Below, in pieces: positions 7,084 to 15,373 of a stretch of 53,694 nucleotides of DNA. Positions within the stretch are counted from its first letter, which is position 1, and the number at the start of each line of letters is the position of its first letter. The notes beneath the pieces were generated by a model. That model did no database searches, was not told where the DNA came from, and saw nothing but the letters and a program-made list of their open reading frames with translations. This stretch comes from an uncultured Methylococcaceae bacterium (lineage in GTDB: Bacteria > Pseudomonadota > Gammaproteobacteria > Methylococcales > Methylomonadaceae). A program made the translations under genes and the position numbers. The stretch spans positions 1 through 53,694 of the forward strand of contig CAIMEB010000181.1 in NCBI GenBank assembly GCA_903839855.1, given 5' to 3'.

Positions 7084-7665
7084 ATGCGAGCATTAATTTA
7101 TTTTCCAATTATTCATAGTCCTAAGGATCTGGGTTCGTTAGGTAAAGCAGCTACTGATCTCAGAAGTGACGCGCAAGAAAACAAATATCTTGACGCTGTT
7201 AAACAGTTTTGGGAAGTCGTAGCCAAAACCATTGATGGTTTGGAGTTGGACTATAATGGTTTAAAGCTTTATCAGGATGGATTACCTGTTTGTGGAAAAG
7301 AACAGGAAATCGTTGCGGAGGTCGCGAAGTCAGGAAGTGAAAACTATAGGTTACTGCAAACGTTAAATCAAAAAGGAGCAGTAATTATGGGCACTGAATC
7401 TCCGGAGCTTTTGGTTAAAGAGCGTGATTTAATGATGCGGATGCTAAATTCAACCGAGTTTGTAAAGACTTCCTTAGAAAATGCACAGACATTATTAAAT
7501 CAGCGAGATGAATATATCGCGCAACGAATTGCTCAAACATTACAGGACAACGAGATGGGCATACTCTTTCTTGGACTCATGCATGATATTGAAGCAAGGC
7601 TGCCAGAAGATATTTTTCTTATTGAGCCGCTAGGTAAGCCAAGTGTTTTAAAAGGTGGAAGCTAA
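7084..7665 (+). CDS. gvpY: Gas vesicle accessory protein GvpY
   Basis: A 193-residue soluble protein with no motif I can name. It has a beta-strand start (MRALIYFPIIHSPKDLGSL), a helical middle, and a last part with repeated Leu/Asp helices (IAQTLQDNEMGILFLGLMHDIEARL). The last gene of the first block, it corresponds to gvpY by position. It starts 13 bases after gvpA3. The role is unknown; gvpY is retained in this cluster type, which suggests a part in vesicle assembly. Confidence 0.75.
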   Translation: MRALIYFPIIHSPKDLGSLGKAATDLRSDAQENKYLDAVKQFWEVVAKTIDGLELDYNGLKLYQDGLPVCGKEQEIVAEVAKSGSENYRLLQTLNQKGAVIMGTESPELLVKERDLMMRMLNSTEFVKTSLENAQTLLNQRDEYIAQRIAQTLQDNEMGILFLGLMHDIEARLPEDIFLIEPLGKPSVLKGGS

Positions 7666-7705
7666 TTGCATTGCTAATAACCTTTTCGGTGTATTCAATT
7701 TAAAA

Positions 7706-7735
7706 TTGAGTTTACAGGGTTATGATTGCTATAAT
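7706..7735 (+). promoter_or_regulatory. Sigma-70 type extended -10 promoter before gvrA
   Basis: TTGAGT (7706-7711), an 18-base spacer, and TATAAT (7730-7735) preceded by TGC, giving an extended -10 (TGCTATAAT). It is about 140 bases upstream of gvrA. It overlaps an inverted repeat (ATAACC 7677-7682 with GGTTAT 7718-7723, inner TTCAATTT/AAATTGAG) that could end the first operon or bind a regulator. It fits an independent promoter for the gvrA-gvrC block. Confidence 0.6.
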
Positions 7736-7875
7736 GAACGTTTAAAAAGTTCAGCGACTAACCAAAATGCCATTTTATTTGAGCAGTCAATAGGCTTACA
7801 TAGCTTCTCGGTGTTTGTTTCTAAGTGCATTGTTATCGCTTGTTAATTAAGATAACTCATTGATATATCTAACCC

Positions 7876-9363
7876 ATGAAACCACATAGTTCAGGATACA
7901 TCCTAATCATAGATGACAACAAAGATATTTGTGATTTGTTGGCTCATCTTTTGAAGCATGCTGGCTATGAAACCCAACAGGGGTACGATGGTAACACTGC
8001 AATAAATTTATTGTCACAGTGCGAGCCTGATTTACTGCTCCTCGATAGTGTTATTCCTGAGCCTAACGGGATGGTCGTGTTGGCTAAAGCACATAGCATG
8101 TACCCGCAACTTCCAATTATTATAATTACTGGATCAGCGGGAATTCTAAGCGCAGTTTGTGCAATCAAAGCGGGCGCATGGGATTATCTACCAAAACCTT
8201 TCGATAATAATCGAGTCTTAGAGTTAGTTAATCGTGCTGTGCAAACACGCGGTGGCAAAAGAGATATAAATAGCCTACCCGATAGAGATTTTTACGCTCG
8301 AATTGGCGAGTCAATGGGTAGAAGCCCAGAAACCCAAAAAATTTTAAAGGATATTGTGCGTGTTGCGCACACTGACTTTTCTGTTATTATCCAAGGTGAA
8401 ACTGGAACTGGCAAGGAAATGATTGCTAGAAATATTCATTTGTCAAGTAAGCGTTCGACGGCAAGCTTTATTCCTATTGATTGTGGCGCAATATCAGATT
8501 CATTAATCGAAAATGAATTGTTTGGTCATGAAAAAGGCTCTTTTACAGGCGCCGATCACGCCTCCATAGGTAAGTTTGAAGCCGCTAATGGTGGTACTTT
8601 ATTTCTGGATGAAATCGCCAATATGACGTTATCCGCACAATCAAAACTGCTTCGGGTGTTGCAAGAGCATGTTATTTATCGTTTAGGTGGCGTAAAAGCT
8701 ATTCCTGTTAACGTTCGTATACTGGCTGCAAGCAATGAAAACCTGTTGGATGCGGTCATTAGAGGTAAATTTCGTGAGGATTTGTATTATCGTCTTAACG
8801 AATATGTCATTCATATCCAGCCATTACGTGAACGTCCAGAGGATATATTGTATTTAGCAAATCTTTTTATGAAAGAGGTTTGCACTGAACTTGGCATAGA
8901 GCTGTTGACCTTTTCAAATGAAGTTAAAAACTTACTGTTAAACCATAAATGGACGGGTAATGTTCGAGAACTACGCGCTGCCGTTCGGCGCTTAGCTTTA
9001 ATCTCCCGTGGGGAAGAAGTTGTTGTTGAAGATTTAAATTTTTTATTCGCTAGTCATCCTTCTAAACCGTCCAACTTAGTTTCATATCAGGTCGAAAACG
9101 CTGAGGATACAATAGATACAACAAAGTTGAAAGAAGATAATCTAAACTGGTCATGTTTAAACCACATAGACTACGGTGAGTATAAGAATTTGTCTTTGAA
9201 GGAAATTCGTCGTATCAATAACGCTAAAGTAGATAAATTAATAATTCAATCGGTTCTAAAAGAAACCGGAAACAATAAGGCCGAAGCAGCACGGCGTTTA
9301 AATATTGATTACAAATCACTGTGCTCTAAACTTAAAGAGATAACTAAATCCGAGGTAAGATAG
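7876..9363 (+). CDS. gvrA: NtrC-family sigma-54 activator GvrA
   Basis: A 495-residue response regulator. It has an N-terminal receiver domain (acidic IIDDNKD, phospho-acceptor Asp in LLLLDSVIPEPNG, conserved Lys in LPKPFD), a central sigma-54-interacting AAA+ domain with Walker A GETGTGKE at about 174-181 and a sigma-54 contact loop GSFTGA at about 221-226 (usual form GAFTGA), and a C-terminal Fis-type helix-turn-helix (NKAEAARRLNIDYKSLCSKL). In Serratia, GvrA is needed for expression of the gvpA operon. The partner kinase is probably GvrB. The first gene of the second block. Confidence 0.92.
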   Translation: MKPHSSGYILIIDDNKDICDLLAHLLKHAGYETQQGYDGNTAINLLSQCEPDLLLLDSVIPEPNGMVVLAKAHSMYPQLPIIIITGSAGILSAVCAIKAGAWDYLPKPFDNNRVLELVNRAVQTRGGKRDINSLPDRDFYARIGESMGRSPETQKILKDIVRVAHTDFSVIIQGETGTGKEMIARNIHLSSKRSTASFIPIDCGAISDSLIENELFGHEKGSFTGADHASIGKFEAANGGTLFLDEIANMTLSAQSKLLRVLQEHVIYRLGGVKAIPVNVRILAASNENLLDAVIRGKFREDLYYRLNEYVIHIQPLRERPEDILYLANLFMKEVCTELGIELLTFSNEVKNLLLNHKWTGNVRELRAAVRRLALISRGEEVVVEDLNFLFASHPSKPSNLVSYQVENAEDTIDTTKLKEDNLNWSCLNHIDYGEYKNLSLKEIRRINNAKVDKLIIQSVLKETGNNKAEAARRLNIDYKSLCSKLKEITKSEVR

Positions 9364-9365
9364 CA

Positions 9366-9893
9366 ATGATAAGTAAAAAAGGTAACTTGACCGGGAATGT
9401 AGAAGGCATTTTGCGAGGACTAGGCGATTTAGTAGAAAAGCTGGGTGAACTAGCCGAAAAAGGAGATCAATTAAAACGCAGTGGCGTTTTTGATATTGAT
9501 ACAGGAGGCGGCAAAGATGCTAAGGCGGTCTACGGCTTTTCGATGAAAATGGGTTTGAATGGTAATCAGGAGCCGCACATTGAACCTTTTGGAAATGTTC
9601 ATCGTGATGAAAAAACAGGTGAAACCACGGTACAGGCAGTGTCTGAACCGTTGATTGACATTATCGAAGAAAGTGATCATCTTTTAGTGTTGGCTGAAAT
9701 GCCGGGTGTAGCTGACGGAGACATTCATTTAGATTTAAACGGTGATATTTTAGTGCTACATGCCGAAAAGGGCAGTAAGAAATATCACAAAGAAATCGTC
9801 TTACCGCATGCCTTTGAGAGTAATTCAATGGAGCGCTCTTGCCATAACGGCATTTTAGAAGTCAAACTAAAACAGCGAGACGATTATGAATAA
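9366..9893 (+). CDS. gvpH: Hsp20-like gas vesicle protein GvpH
   Basis: A 175-residue protein. The N-terminal part (MISKKGNLTGNVEGILRGLGDLVEKLGELAE, then a Gly/Asp-rich linker) is typical of GvpH; the C-terminal 80 residues form an alpha-crystallin/Hsp20 domain (PLIDIIEESDHLLVLAEMPGV, DGDIHLDLNGDILVL, HNGILEVKL). In haloarchaea GvpH is a small heat-shock-like protein that keeps GvpA soluble. It overlaps gvpZ by 8 bases and sits two bases after the gvrA stop, so it belongs to the same transcript. Confidence 0.9.
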   Translation: MISKKGNLTGNVEGILRGLGDLVEKLGELAEKGDQLKRSGVFDIDTGGGKDAKAVYGFSMKMGLNGNQEPHIEPFGNVHRDEKTGETTVQAVSEPLIDIIEESDHLLVLAEMPGVADGDIHLDLNGDILVLHAEKGSKKYHKEIVLPHAFESNSMERSCHNGILEVKLKQRDDYE

Positions 9894-12036
9894 AGAACTT
9901 AAGCTTAAGGTTACTGAAGCCCTGTCCAAAGATACCGGTCGTGGTTATGCACGTATGGATCCATCGGACATGGCAAAGTTAAATTTAGCTGTGGGAGATA
10001 TTGTCCAAGTATCCAGTTCAAAAGGCAGTGGCGTTGCCAAATTAATGCCGACTTATATTGATCTGCGCGGCAAAGGCATTGTGCAATTGGATGGCTTGAC
10101 TCGGCGTAATGCGGCTCTGAGTTTGGATGAAAAGGTTCTCATTGAACCTGTTACCTGTAAACAGGCTACTCGCATTGTTCTTATTCCTACTACGATTACG
10201 CCCAATCCACGTGATTTAGATTACATAGGTAGCCTACTTGATGGTTTACCTGTTAAAAAAGGTGATCTATTACGTGCCCATTTGTTTGGTAGTCGTTCGG
10301 CGGAATTTAAAGTCGAAAGTACACTACCCGAAGGTGCAGTACTGATTAATCCCACGACAGCACTCGTTATCGGTGGCTCAAAAGAAACCAAGAATGCTAC
10401 AGGAAATGGCCAACGCCTGTCGTATGAAGATGTCGGCGGATTAAGAGGCCAGGTACGCCGCATTCGGGAAATGATCGAGCTACCTTTGCGTTATCCTGAA
10501 GTCTTTGAGCGCTTGGGAATAGATGCTCCGAAAGGTGTATTACTATCGGGTCCACCGGGTTGTGGAAAAACGCTGATTGCACGCATAATCGCCCAAGAAA
10601 CAGAAGCTCAATTTTATACCATTAGCGGTCCTGAGATTGTACATAAGTTTTATGGTGAAAGTGAAGCTCATTTACGTAAAATTTTTGAGGAAGCGGGTCG
10701 AAAAGGCCCCAGTATAATCTTCCTTGATGAAATTGACTCTATCGCCCCGCATAGAGACAAGGTTGTCGGTGATGTTGAAAAACGTATCGTTGCTCAACTA
10801 TTGGCTTTAATGGATGGTTTAAAGAGCCGAGGCAAAGTCATTGTTATCGCAGCAACCAACTTACCTAACGCAATTGATCCTGCTTTACGACGTCCTGGAC
10901 GGTTTGACCGAGAAATCTCTATCCCTATTCCAGACCGTGAAGGTCGGCGTGAAATCATCGAAATTCACAGTAGAGGAATGCCTCTAAATGATGATGTAGA
11001 ACTCAATATTGTTGCTGACGTCACTCACGGTTTCGTCGGTGCCGATCTGGAAGCTCTATGCCGTGAAGCAGCAATGAGTGCATTGCGACGCCTCCTCCCT
11101 GAAATTGATTTCAGTGCAGCAGAAATCCCTTATGAACGTCTCTCTGCATTAACAGTGACAATGGATGACTTTAGAGCTGCCTTATGCGAAGTATCTCCCT
11201 CAGCTATCCGTGAGCTATTTGTGGATATACCCGATGTGCGCTGGAAAGACGTGGGTGGGTTGGATGATATTCGTCGTCGCTTGATCGAGTCAGTTCAATG
11301 GCCCATTAAATATCCCGAGCTTTATCAGCAAGCGGGTGTCAAACCCCCTAAGGGTTTGTTATTGGCAGGGCCACCGGGTGTTGGCAAGACCTTAATTGCA
11401 AAAGCCATAGCCAATGAAAGTGGTGTAAATGTTATCTCTGTTAAAGGGCCGGCACTGATGTCTCGCTATGTGGGAGACTCTGAGCAAGGCGTGCGAGATT
11501 TGTTTCACAAAGCCCGTCAAGCAGCACCCTGTATTATTTTTCTCGATGAAGTTGATTCAGTGGTGCCTTCAAGGGGAGAAGGCTCAACAGACTCTCATGT
11601 TGCTGAGCGAGTGTTAAGTCAATTTCTATCAGAAATGGACGGTTTGGAAGAACTCAAAGGCGTCTTTGTGATGGGCGCGACTAATCGTGTGGATTTAATT
11701 GACCCAGCGATGCTCCGTCCTGGGCGTTTTGATGAAATCATTGAGTTAGGCTTGCCCAATGAAGAAGCACGCAAACAGATTCTAACAGTACACTTACGCA
11801 ATAAACCGCTGAGTGAAAACATTCTAGTGGATAAATTGGCTGCTCGTTGTTTTAATGCGAGTGGAGCAGAGCTTGCTGCTGTTTGCAATCGTGCCGCGTT
11901 ATCCGCTTTACGTCGTGCAGTACAACAATGTAATAGTGATGAGACTCCTAATAAATTAACCGTGCTTATAGAACAGCATGATTTTGATGAAGTTATTGCA
12001 GAAATGTTTGGTAAAGAAGGTGAGGATCTTCGGTGA
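9886..12036 (+). CDS. gvpZ: Cdc48/p97-like double AAA+ ATPase GvpZ
   Basis: A 716-residue protein built like archaeal Cdc48/VAT. It has an N-terminal double-psi barrel region (GRGYARMDPSDMAKLNLAVGD, about residues 18-38), AAA D1 with Walker A GPPGCGKT at about 222-229 and IIFLDEIDSI, and AAA D2 with GPPGVGKT at about 495-502 and IIFLDEVDSV. Second-region-of-homology arginines are seen in both (RRPGRFD, LRPGRFD), so both domains look active. It is a protein-unfolding or remodelling machine; the context says it acts on Gvp proteins. It overlaps gvpH and gvpF2 by 8 and 4 bases. The symbol follows the Serratia order. Confidence 0.85.
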   Translation: MNKELKLKVTEALSKDTGRGYARMDPSDMAKLNLAVGDIVQVSSSKGSGVAKLMPTYIDLRGKGIVQLDGLTRRNAALSLDEKVLIEPVTCKQATRIVLIPTTITPNPRDLDYIGSLLDGLPVKKGDLLRAHLFGSRSAEFKVESTLPEGAVLINPTTALVIGGSKETKNATGNGQRLSYEDVGGLRGQVRRIREMIELPLRYPEVFERLGIDAPKGVLLSGPPGCGKTLIARIIAQETEAQFYTISGPEIVHKFYGESEAHLRKIFEEAGRKGPSIIFLDEIDSIAPHRDKVVGDVEKRIVAQLLALMDGLKSRGKVIVIAATNLPNAIDPALRRPGRFDREISIPIPDREGRREIIEIHSRGMPLNDDVELNIVADVTHGFVGADLEALCREAAMSALRRLLPEIDFSAAEIPYERLSALTVTMDDFRAALCEVSPSAIRELFVDIPDVRWKDVGGLDDIRRRLIESVQWPIKYPELYQQAGVKPPKGLLLAGPPGVGKTLIAKAIANESGVNVISVKGPALMSRYVGDSEQGVRDLFHKARQAAPCIIFLDEVDSVVPSRGEGSTDSHVAERVLSQFLSEMDGLEELKGVFVMGATNRVDLIDPAMLRPGRFDEIIELGLPNEEARKQILTVHLRNKPLSENILVDKLAARCFNASGAELAAVCNRAALSALRRAVQQCNSDETPNKLTVLIEQHDFDEVIAEMFGKEGEDLR

Positions 12037-12815
12037 GCGCAAAGGTTGAATCGCCTCTTGCCTTATATCTTTATGGTTTTACCTTTCCAGGAACCGTTGT
12101 ACCGTCGGTTTTAGGTGTCGATGACGAACATATACTCACCGATTACGCATCCTCAGGATTAAATGCAATTATCAGTTCAGTTGCATTACTTGATTTTACC
12201 GGTGAAGCCGGTGAAATCAATTTGCAGAATGTTGCCTGGCTAACCCCTCGAGCTTGTCGTCATGCACTGGTTATTGACAAGCTAATGGAACAGGGTGCTG
12301 TTTATCCCTTATCATTTGGCACCTTGTTTTCCAATATCAAGGCATTGGAGCAGGAAATGAAAGTCCGTGCCAATGCTGTATTAGCGGTATTGCATCATGT
12401 GGCAGGTTGCCAGGAGTGGTCTCTGGAAGCAACACTTAATCGTAAAAAAGCGGTTGATTATTTGTTAGTCGAAGGTCTGCAATCCGGGCAATTTATATTG
12501 CCTGAAGGTGCTGGTCGTCGGCATCTTGAAGAGCAGAAATTACGAAGGAATTTAGCGTCTGAATTAAATGGCTGGTTAACACAATGCTTAACATCAATTC
12601 AAGACGAATTACGTTCACTAACGCATGATTTTCGCTCACGGCGAATAACAGACGATAAGGTTCTACACACTGTCTATTTGCTCCCTGTTGAAAAAGTAGC
12701 TGCTTTCCAGCAACAGGTTAGCATCATCAGTACTCGTTTTGACGCTTATGGATTTAACTTTCGAGTTACAGGTCCATGGGCTCCCTATAGTTTTTCGCAA
12801 CTTGCCAACTTATGA
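12033..12815 (+). CDS. gvpF2: Gas vesicle protein GvpF/GvpL family (GvpF2)
   Basis: A 260-residue GvpL/F protein. Family marks: LALYLYGFT at the N-terminus, GAVYPLSFGTLFS (the counterpart of 'VLPLRFGT'), and the C-terminal FRVTGPWAPYSF. The start is GTG 12033 inside the end of gvpZ; the 3' end overlaps gvpF3 by 4 bases. Tight overlaps show a coupled gvpZ-gvpF2-gvpF3 string. It presumably binds GvpA or other Gvp proteins during early assembly. Confidence 0.93.
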   Translation: MSAKVESPLALYLYGFTFPGTVVPSVLGVDDEHILTDYASSGLNAIISSVALLDFTGEAGEINLQNVAWLTPRACRHALVIDKLMEQGAVYPLSFGTLFSNIKALEQEMKVRANAVLAVLHHVAGCQEWSLEATLNRKKAVDYLLVEGLQSGQFILPEGAGRRHLEEQKLRRNLASELNGWLTQCLTSIQDELRSLTHDFRSRRITDDKVLHTVYLLPVEKVAAFQQQVSIISTRFDAYGFNFRVTGPWAPYSFSQLANL

Positions 12816-13456
12816 GCTTTTTACTGTATGGTATTCTTAACGAAGCGTCATCGTTAGTTATTGAACCTACTTTTACACTTATTAAATCGGCAGAACTAGT
12901 TGCTGTAGCCAAAGCTTGCGGGAATGAAGTTAGTCGAGAACCTGATCTGGTTTTAGCTTATGGTGAAAAGGTAATGAATATTCATCAACAAACCACCTTG
13001 ATCCCCATGCGCTACGGCAGTATTTTAGCAGATGAAGAGACCGTAAAGACACACTTGCAAGATAATCGGTCACGTTATCAGACTCGTTTAGCCGAACTCG
13101 ATAATTGTGAGGAAATGGGTGTTCGCCTATTACTGCAAGCCTTTTCTGATAACGACACGTATCCTCAGCAACCATTGAGTGGACTCAGTTATTTGCAGGC
13201 ACGAAAGCGCGCTTACGCCATACCAGAACAGGCTGAACAACAAGCGGCATTTCTAGAAGATGCATTATCAGGGCTTTATCGCCAGCATTGCGCGGCTATC
13301 AGTGTTTTTAATGGACAACAGACTTACTTGTTAAGTTATTTAGTGCCTCGTAGCAATCTACCCGCCTTTCAGAAGCGATTGAATTCATTGGTAAAATGCG
13401 TAATAAATTTGGGTTCTATTAGCGGACCCTGGCCTCCGTATAGTTTTGCTAACTAA
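12812..13456 (+). CDS. gvpF3: Gas vesicle protein GvpF/GvpL family (GvpF3)
   Basis: A 214-residue, shorter GvpL/F paralogue. It has FLLYGILNE at the N-terminus, TTLIPMRYGSILAD in the middle and the ending GSISGPWPPYSF. The ATG overlaps the gvpF2 stop (ATGA). It diverges clearly from GvpF1 and GvpF2, so the three are old paralogues and probably not interchangeable. Confidence 0.93.
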   Translation: MSFLLYGILNEASSLVIEPTFTLIKSAELVAVAKACGNEVSREPDLVLAYGEKVMNIHQQTTLIPMRYGSILADEETVKTHLQDNRSRYQTRLAELDNCEEMGVRLLLQAFSDNDTYPQQPLSGLSYLQARKRAYAIPEQAEQQAAFLEDALSGLYRQHCAAISVFNGQQTYLLSYLVPRSNLPAFQKRLNSLVKCVINLGSISGPWPPYSFAN

Positions 13457-13482
13457 ATCTTTCGAACTCAGATTCTATTATC

Positions 13483-14931
13483 ATGTCAGAAAATCCAATA
13501 AAAAGCAGTTTTCAAATTCAGTATGAAATGCTGCTAAATGCCATTCCTTCTTCTGTTTTAATGGTTGATAGAAAGCTTCAGATACTCTCGGTTAATGAGA
13601 ATTTTTTAATAAAAAGCCAACGTAGTAAAGATACCACCGTTGGTCGTCATTTAGCAGATGTATTTCCTCTTGTTATTCTACAAAGTACCTGTATTGAGGA
13701 AAGCATACGTAATGTGTTTAATTCCAGCATTGCTGTTAAGGGGCAGAAGATGACTTATCGAGCCCCTGGGGTTCCACTTCGTATTTATTACTATTCTATT
13801 TTACCTATCCAAAGTGATCAAATCATCCTCATTATGGAGGATGTTACTGAACAGTTTCGTCTTTCTGAAGAAGTTCGTCGAGTAGAGCGGCATTTGGCAT
13901 CAATTGTCGAAAGTGCAAGTGATATTGTACTTTCAACCGATATTGATGGACGCGTATTAACATGGAACTCAGCGGCAGAAAAGCTATCTGGACTGAAAAC
14001 ACAGGACGTTTATGGGCGTTACTTTTTTGACTTCTGTGACGCAAATCAAAAACAGATGGTGGAACAAATTTTTCAGCGCATGAAAACCAGCAACGCTGCT
14101 CACACTACAGAATTTAATTTATTAACACCTAGCAATAGTGGAACTATTTTAATCTCCTGGGTATTTTCACCCATGAAAGATGATTATTCTAAGACTGTCG
14201 GTACCGTTGTAGTGGGTAGAGACTTAGCTGAGCGGCTCAAACTGGAGCTACAATTACGTCAATCGCAAAAACTGACAGCCTTAGGTGTTATGGCTGGAGG
14301 TATTGCTCATGAAATTCGTAATCCGCTGGCAATTTGTTCTTCGGCTGCACAATTTCTACAAGAAGACCGGATTCCCGATGAGTTTCAAAAGGAATGTGCA
14401 AAAAAAATACAAACCAATATTCAAAAAGCCTCTGCTATTATCGAAAATCTACTCCGTTTTGCCCGTTCATCGCTTGATACAGAAATGATTGAGGTTGATT
14501 TAATTTCCGTTCTTAAGGAAACGATTGATCTTGTCACTAATCAGGCCAAAGTACAAAAAATAAAGATACACCTGTCCTTACAAAAAAGTAGCGTTGTTGT
14601 CTCTGGCGTGCCTGGATTATTGCAGCAAGTCTTTATGAATATATTTCTAAATGCTATTAATGCAATGCCTACGGGTGGTGTCTTGAGTATTACCGTTAAT
14701 TCCGTTGAAGATCGGGTAATTGTACGTATCATTGATACCGGTGTTGGTATTCCTGCTGGTGAACTGGATAAAATATTCGACCCTTTCCATACATCTTCGC
14801 CGGTAGGTCAAGGAACTGGCTTGGGCTTATCTATTTGCTATAGTATCATTCGTCAACATCTTGGCTCTATTCAGGCTGAAAGTCGTCTCGGTCAAGGTGC
14901 TGCTATAATTGTTACACTGCCACTCTTGTGA
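13483..14931 (+). CDS. gvrB: PAS-domain sensor histidine kinase GvrB
   Basis: A 482-residue NtrB-like kinase with no membrane segments. Two PAS domains come first: about residues 10-115 (LNAIPSSVLMVDRKLQILSVN) and 130-250 (SIVESASDIVLSTDIDGRVLTWN). Then a HisKA dimer domain with phospho-His in GGIAHEIRNPLA, and an HATPase domain with the N box MNIFLNAINAMP, DTGVGIP and GTGLGLSI. It is cytosolic, so it senses an internal signal such as redox, small ligand or energy state. It probably phosphorylates GvrA and/or GvrC. It is coupled to gvrC by a 4-base overlap. Confidence 0.88.
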   Translation: MSENPIKSSFQIQYEMLLNAIPSSVLMVDRKLQILSVNENFLIKSQRSKDTTVGRHLADVFPLVILQSTCIEESIRNVFNSSIAVKGQKMTYRAPGVPLRIYYYSILPIQSDQIILIMEDVTEQFRLSEEVRRVERHLASIVESASDIVLSTDIDGRVLTWNSAAEKLSGLKTQDVYGRYFFDFCDANQKQMVEQIFQRMKTSNAAHTTEFNLLTPSNSGTILISWVFSPMKDDYSKTVGTVVVGRDLAERLKLELQLRQSQKLTALGVMAGGIAHEIRNPLAICSSAAQFLQEDRIPDEFQKECAKKIQTNIQKASAIIENLLRFARSSLDTEMIEVDLISVLKETIDLVTNQAKVQKIKIHLSLQKSSVVVSGVPGLLQQVFMNIFLNAINAMPTGGVLSITVNSVEDRVIVRIIDTGVGIPAGELDKIFDPFHTSSPVGQGTGLGLSICYSIIRQHLGSIQAESRLGQGAAIIVTLPLL

Positions 14932-15308
14932 AGTTAATGGGCAAAAATATTTTAATAGTAGATGATGAACCTGATATGTGCTGGGTTGTTTCTCAAATCA
15001 TTCAATCACAAGGACTGAATGTTGTCACAGCTTACACTGGCGAAGATGCTTGTTTTAAATTATCCAAAGGTGATTTTTCTGTCGTTTTCTTAGATGCTAA
15101 ATTGCCTGACATGGATGGTTTAGATGTTGCCAGGCGTATACATGCTATAGTCAAAGAAAGACCTCTTGTTGTGCTGGTTTCTGGTTATCATTACCGGGAT
15201 GATCCGATTGTTCGAAATGCACAGGAAGAGGGACTTATCTGTTGCTTCTTAGCCAAGCCCTTCAGTAATGAAGAGCTTATCGGCATATTGATTTCTTTAT
15301 CGTGTTAA
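14928..15308 (+). CDS. gvrC: Single-domain response regulator GvrC
   Basis: A 126-residue stand-alone receiver domain: acidic pair in ILIVDDEPD, phospho-acceptor Asp in VVFLDAKLPDMDG, switch Ser in LVSGYH, conserved Lys in LAKPFS. There is no output domain. The GTG at 14928 overlaps the gvrB stop; an ATG three codons later (14937) is an alternative start. It could act as a phosphate sink or relay between GvrB and GvrA. Last gene of the gas vesicle island; the next gene is convergent. Confidence 0.88.
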   Translation: MKLMGKNILIVDDEPDMCWVVSQIIQSQGLNVVTAYTGEDACFKLSKGDFSVVFLDAKLPDMDGLDVARRIHAIVKERPLVVLVSGYHYRDDPIVRNAQEEGLICCFLAKPFSNEELIGILISLSC

Positions 15309-15373
15309 GAATACCTGTTCTTGACTCTATAGCAGGAATCACAGATTGATTTTCAAGCTACCAGTTTTGAACG

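Noticed and set aside
7655-7846. A 63-codon frame after gvpY
   Set aside because: It has no ribosome site, overlaps the promoter and inverted repeat before gvrA, and has no coding-like composition.
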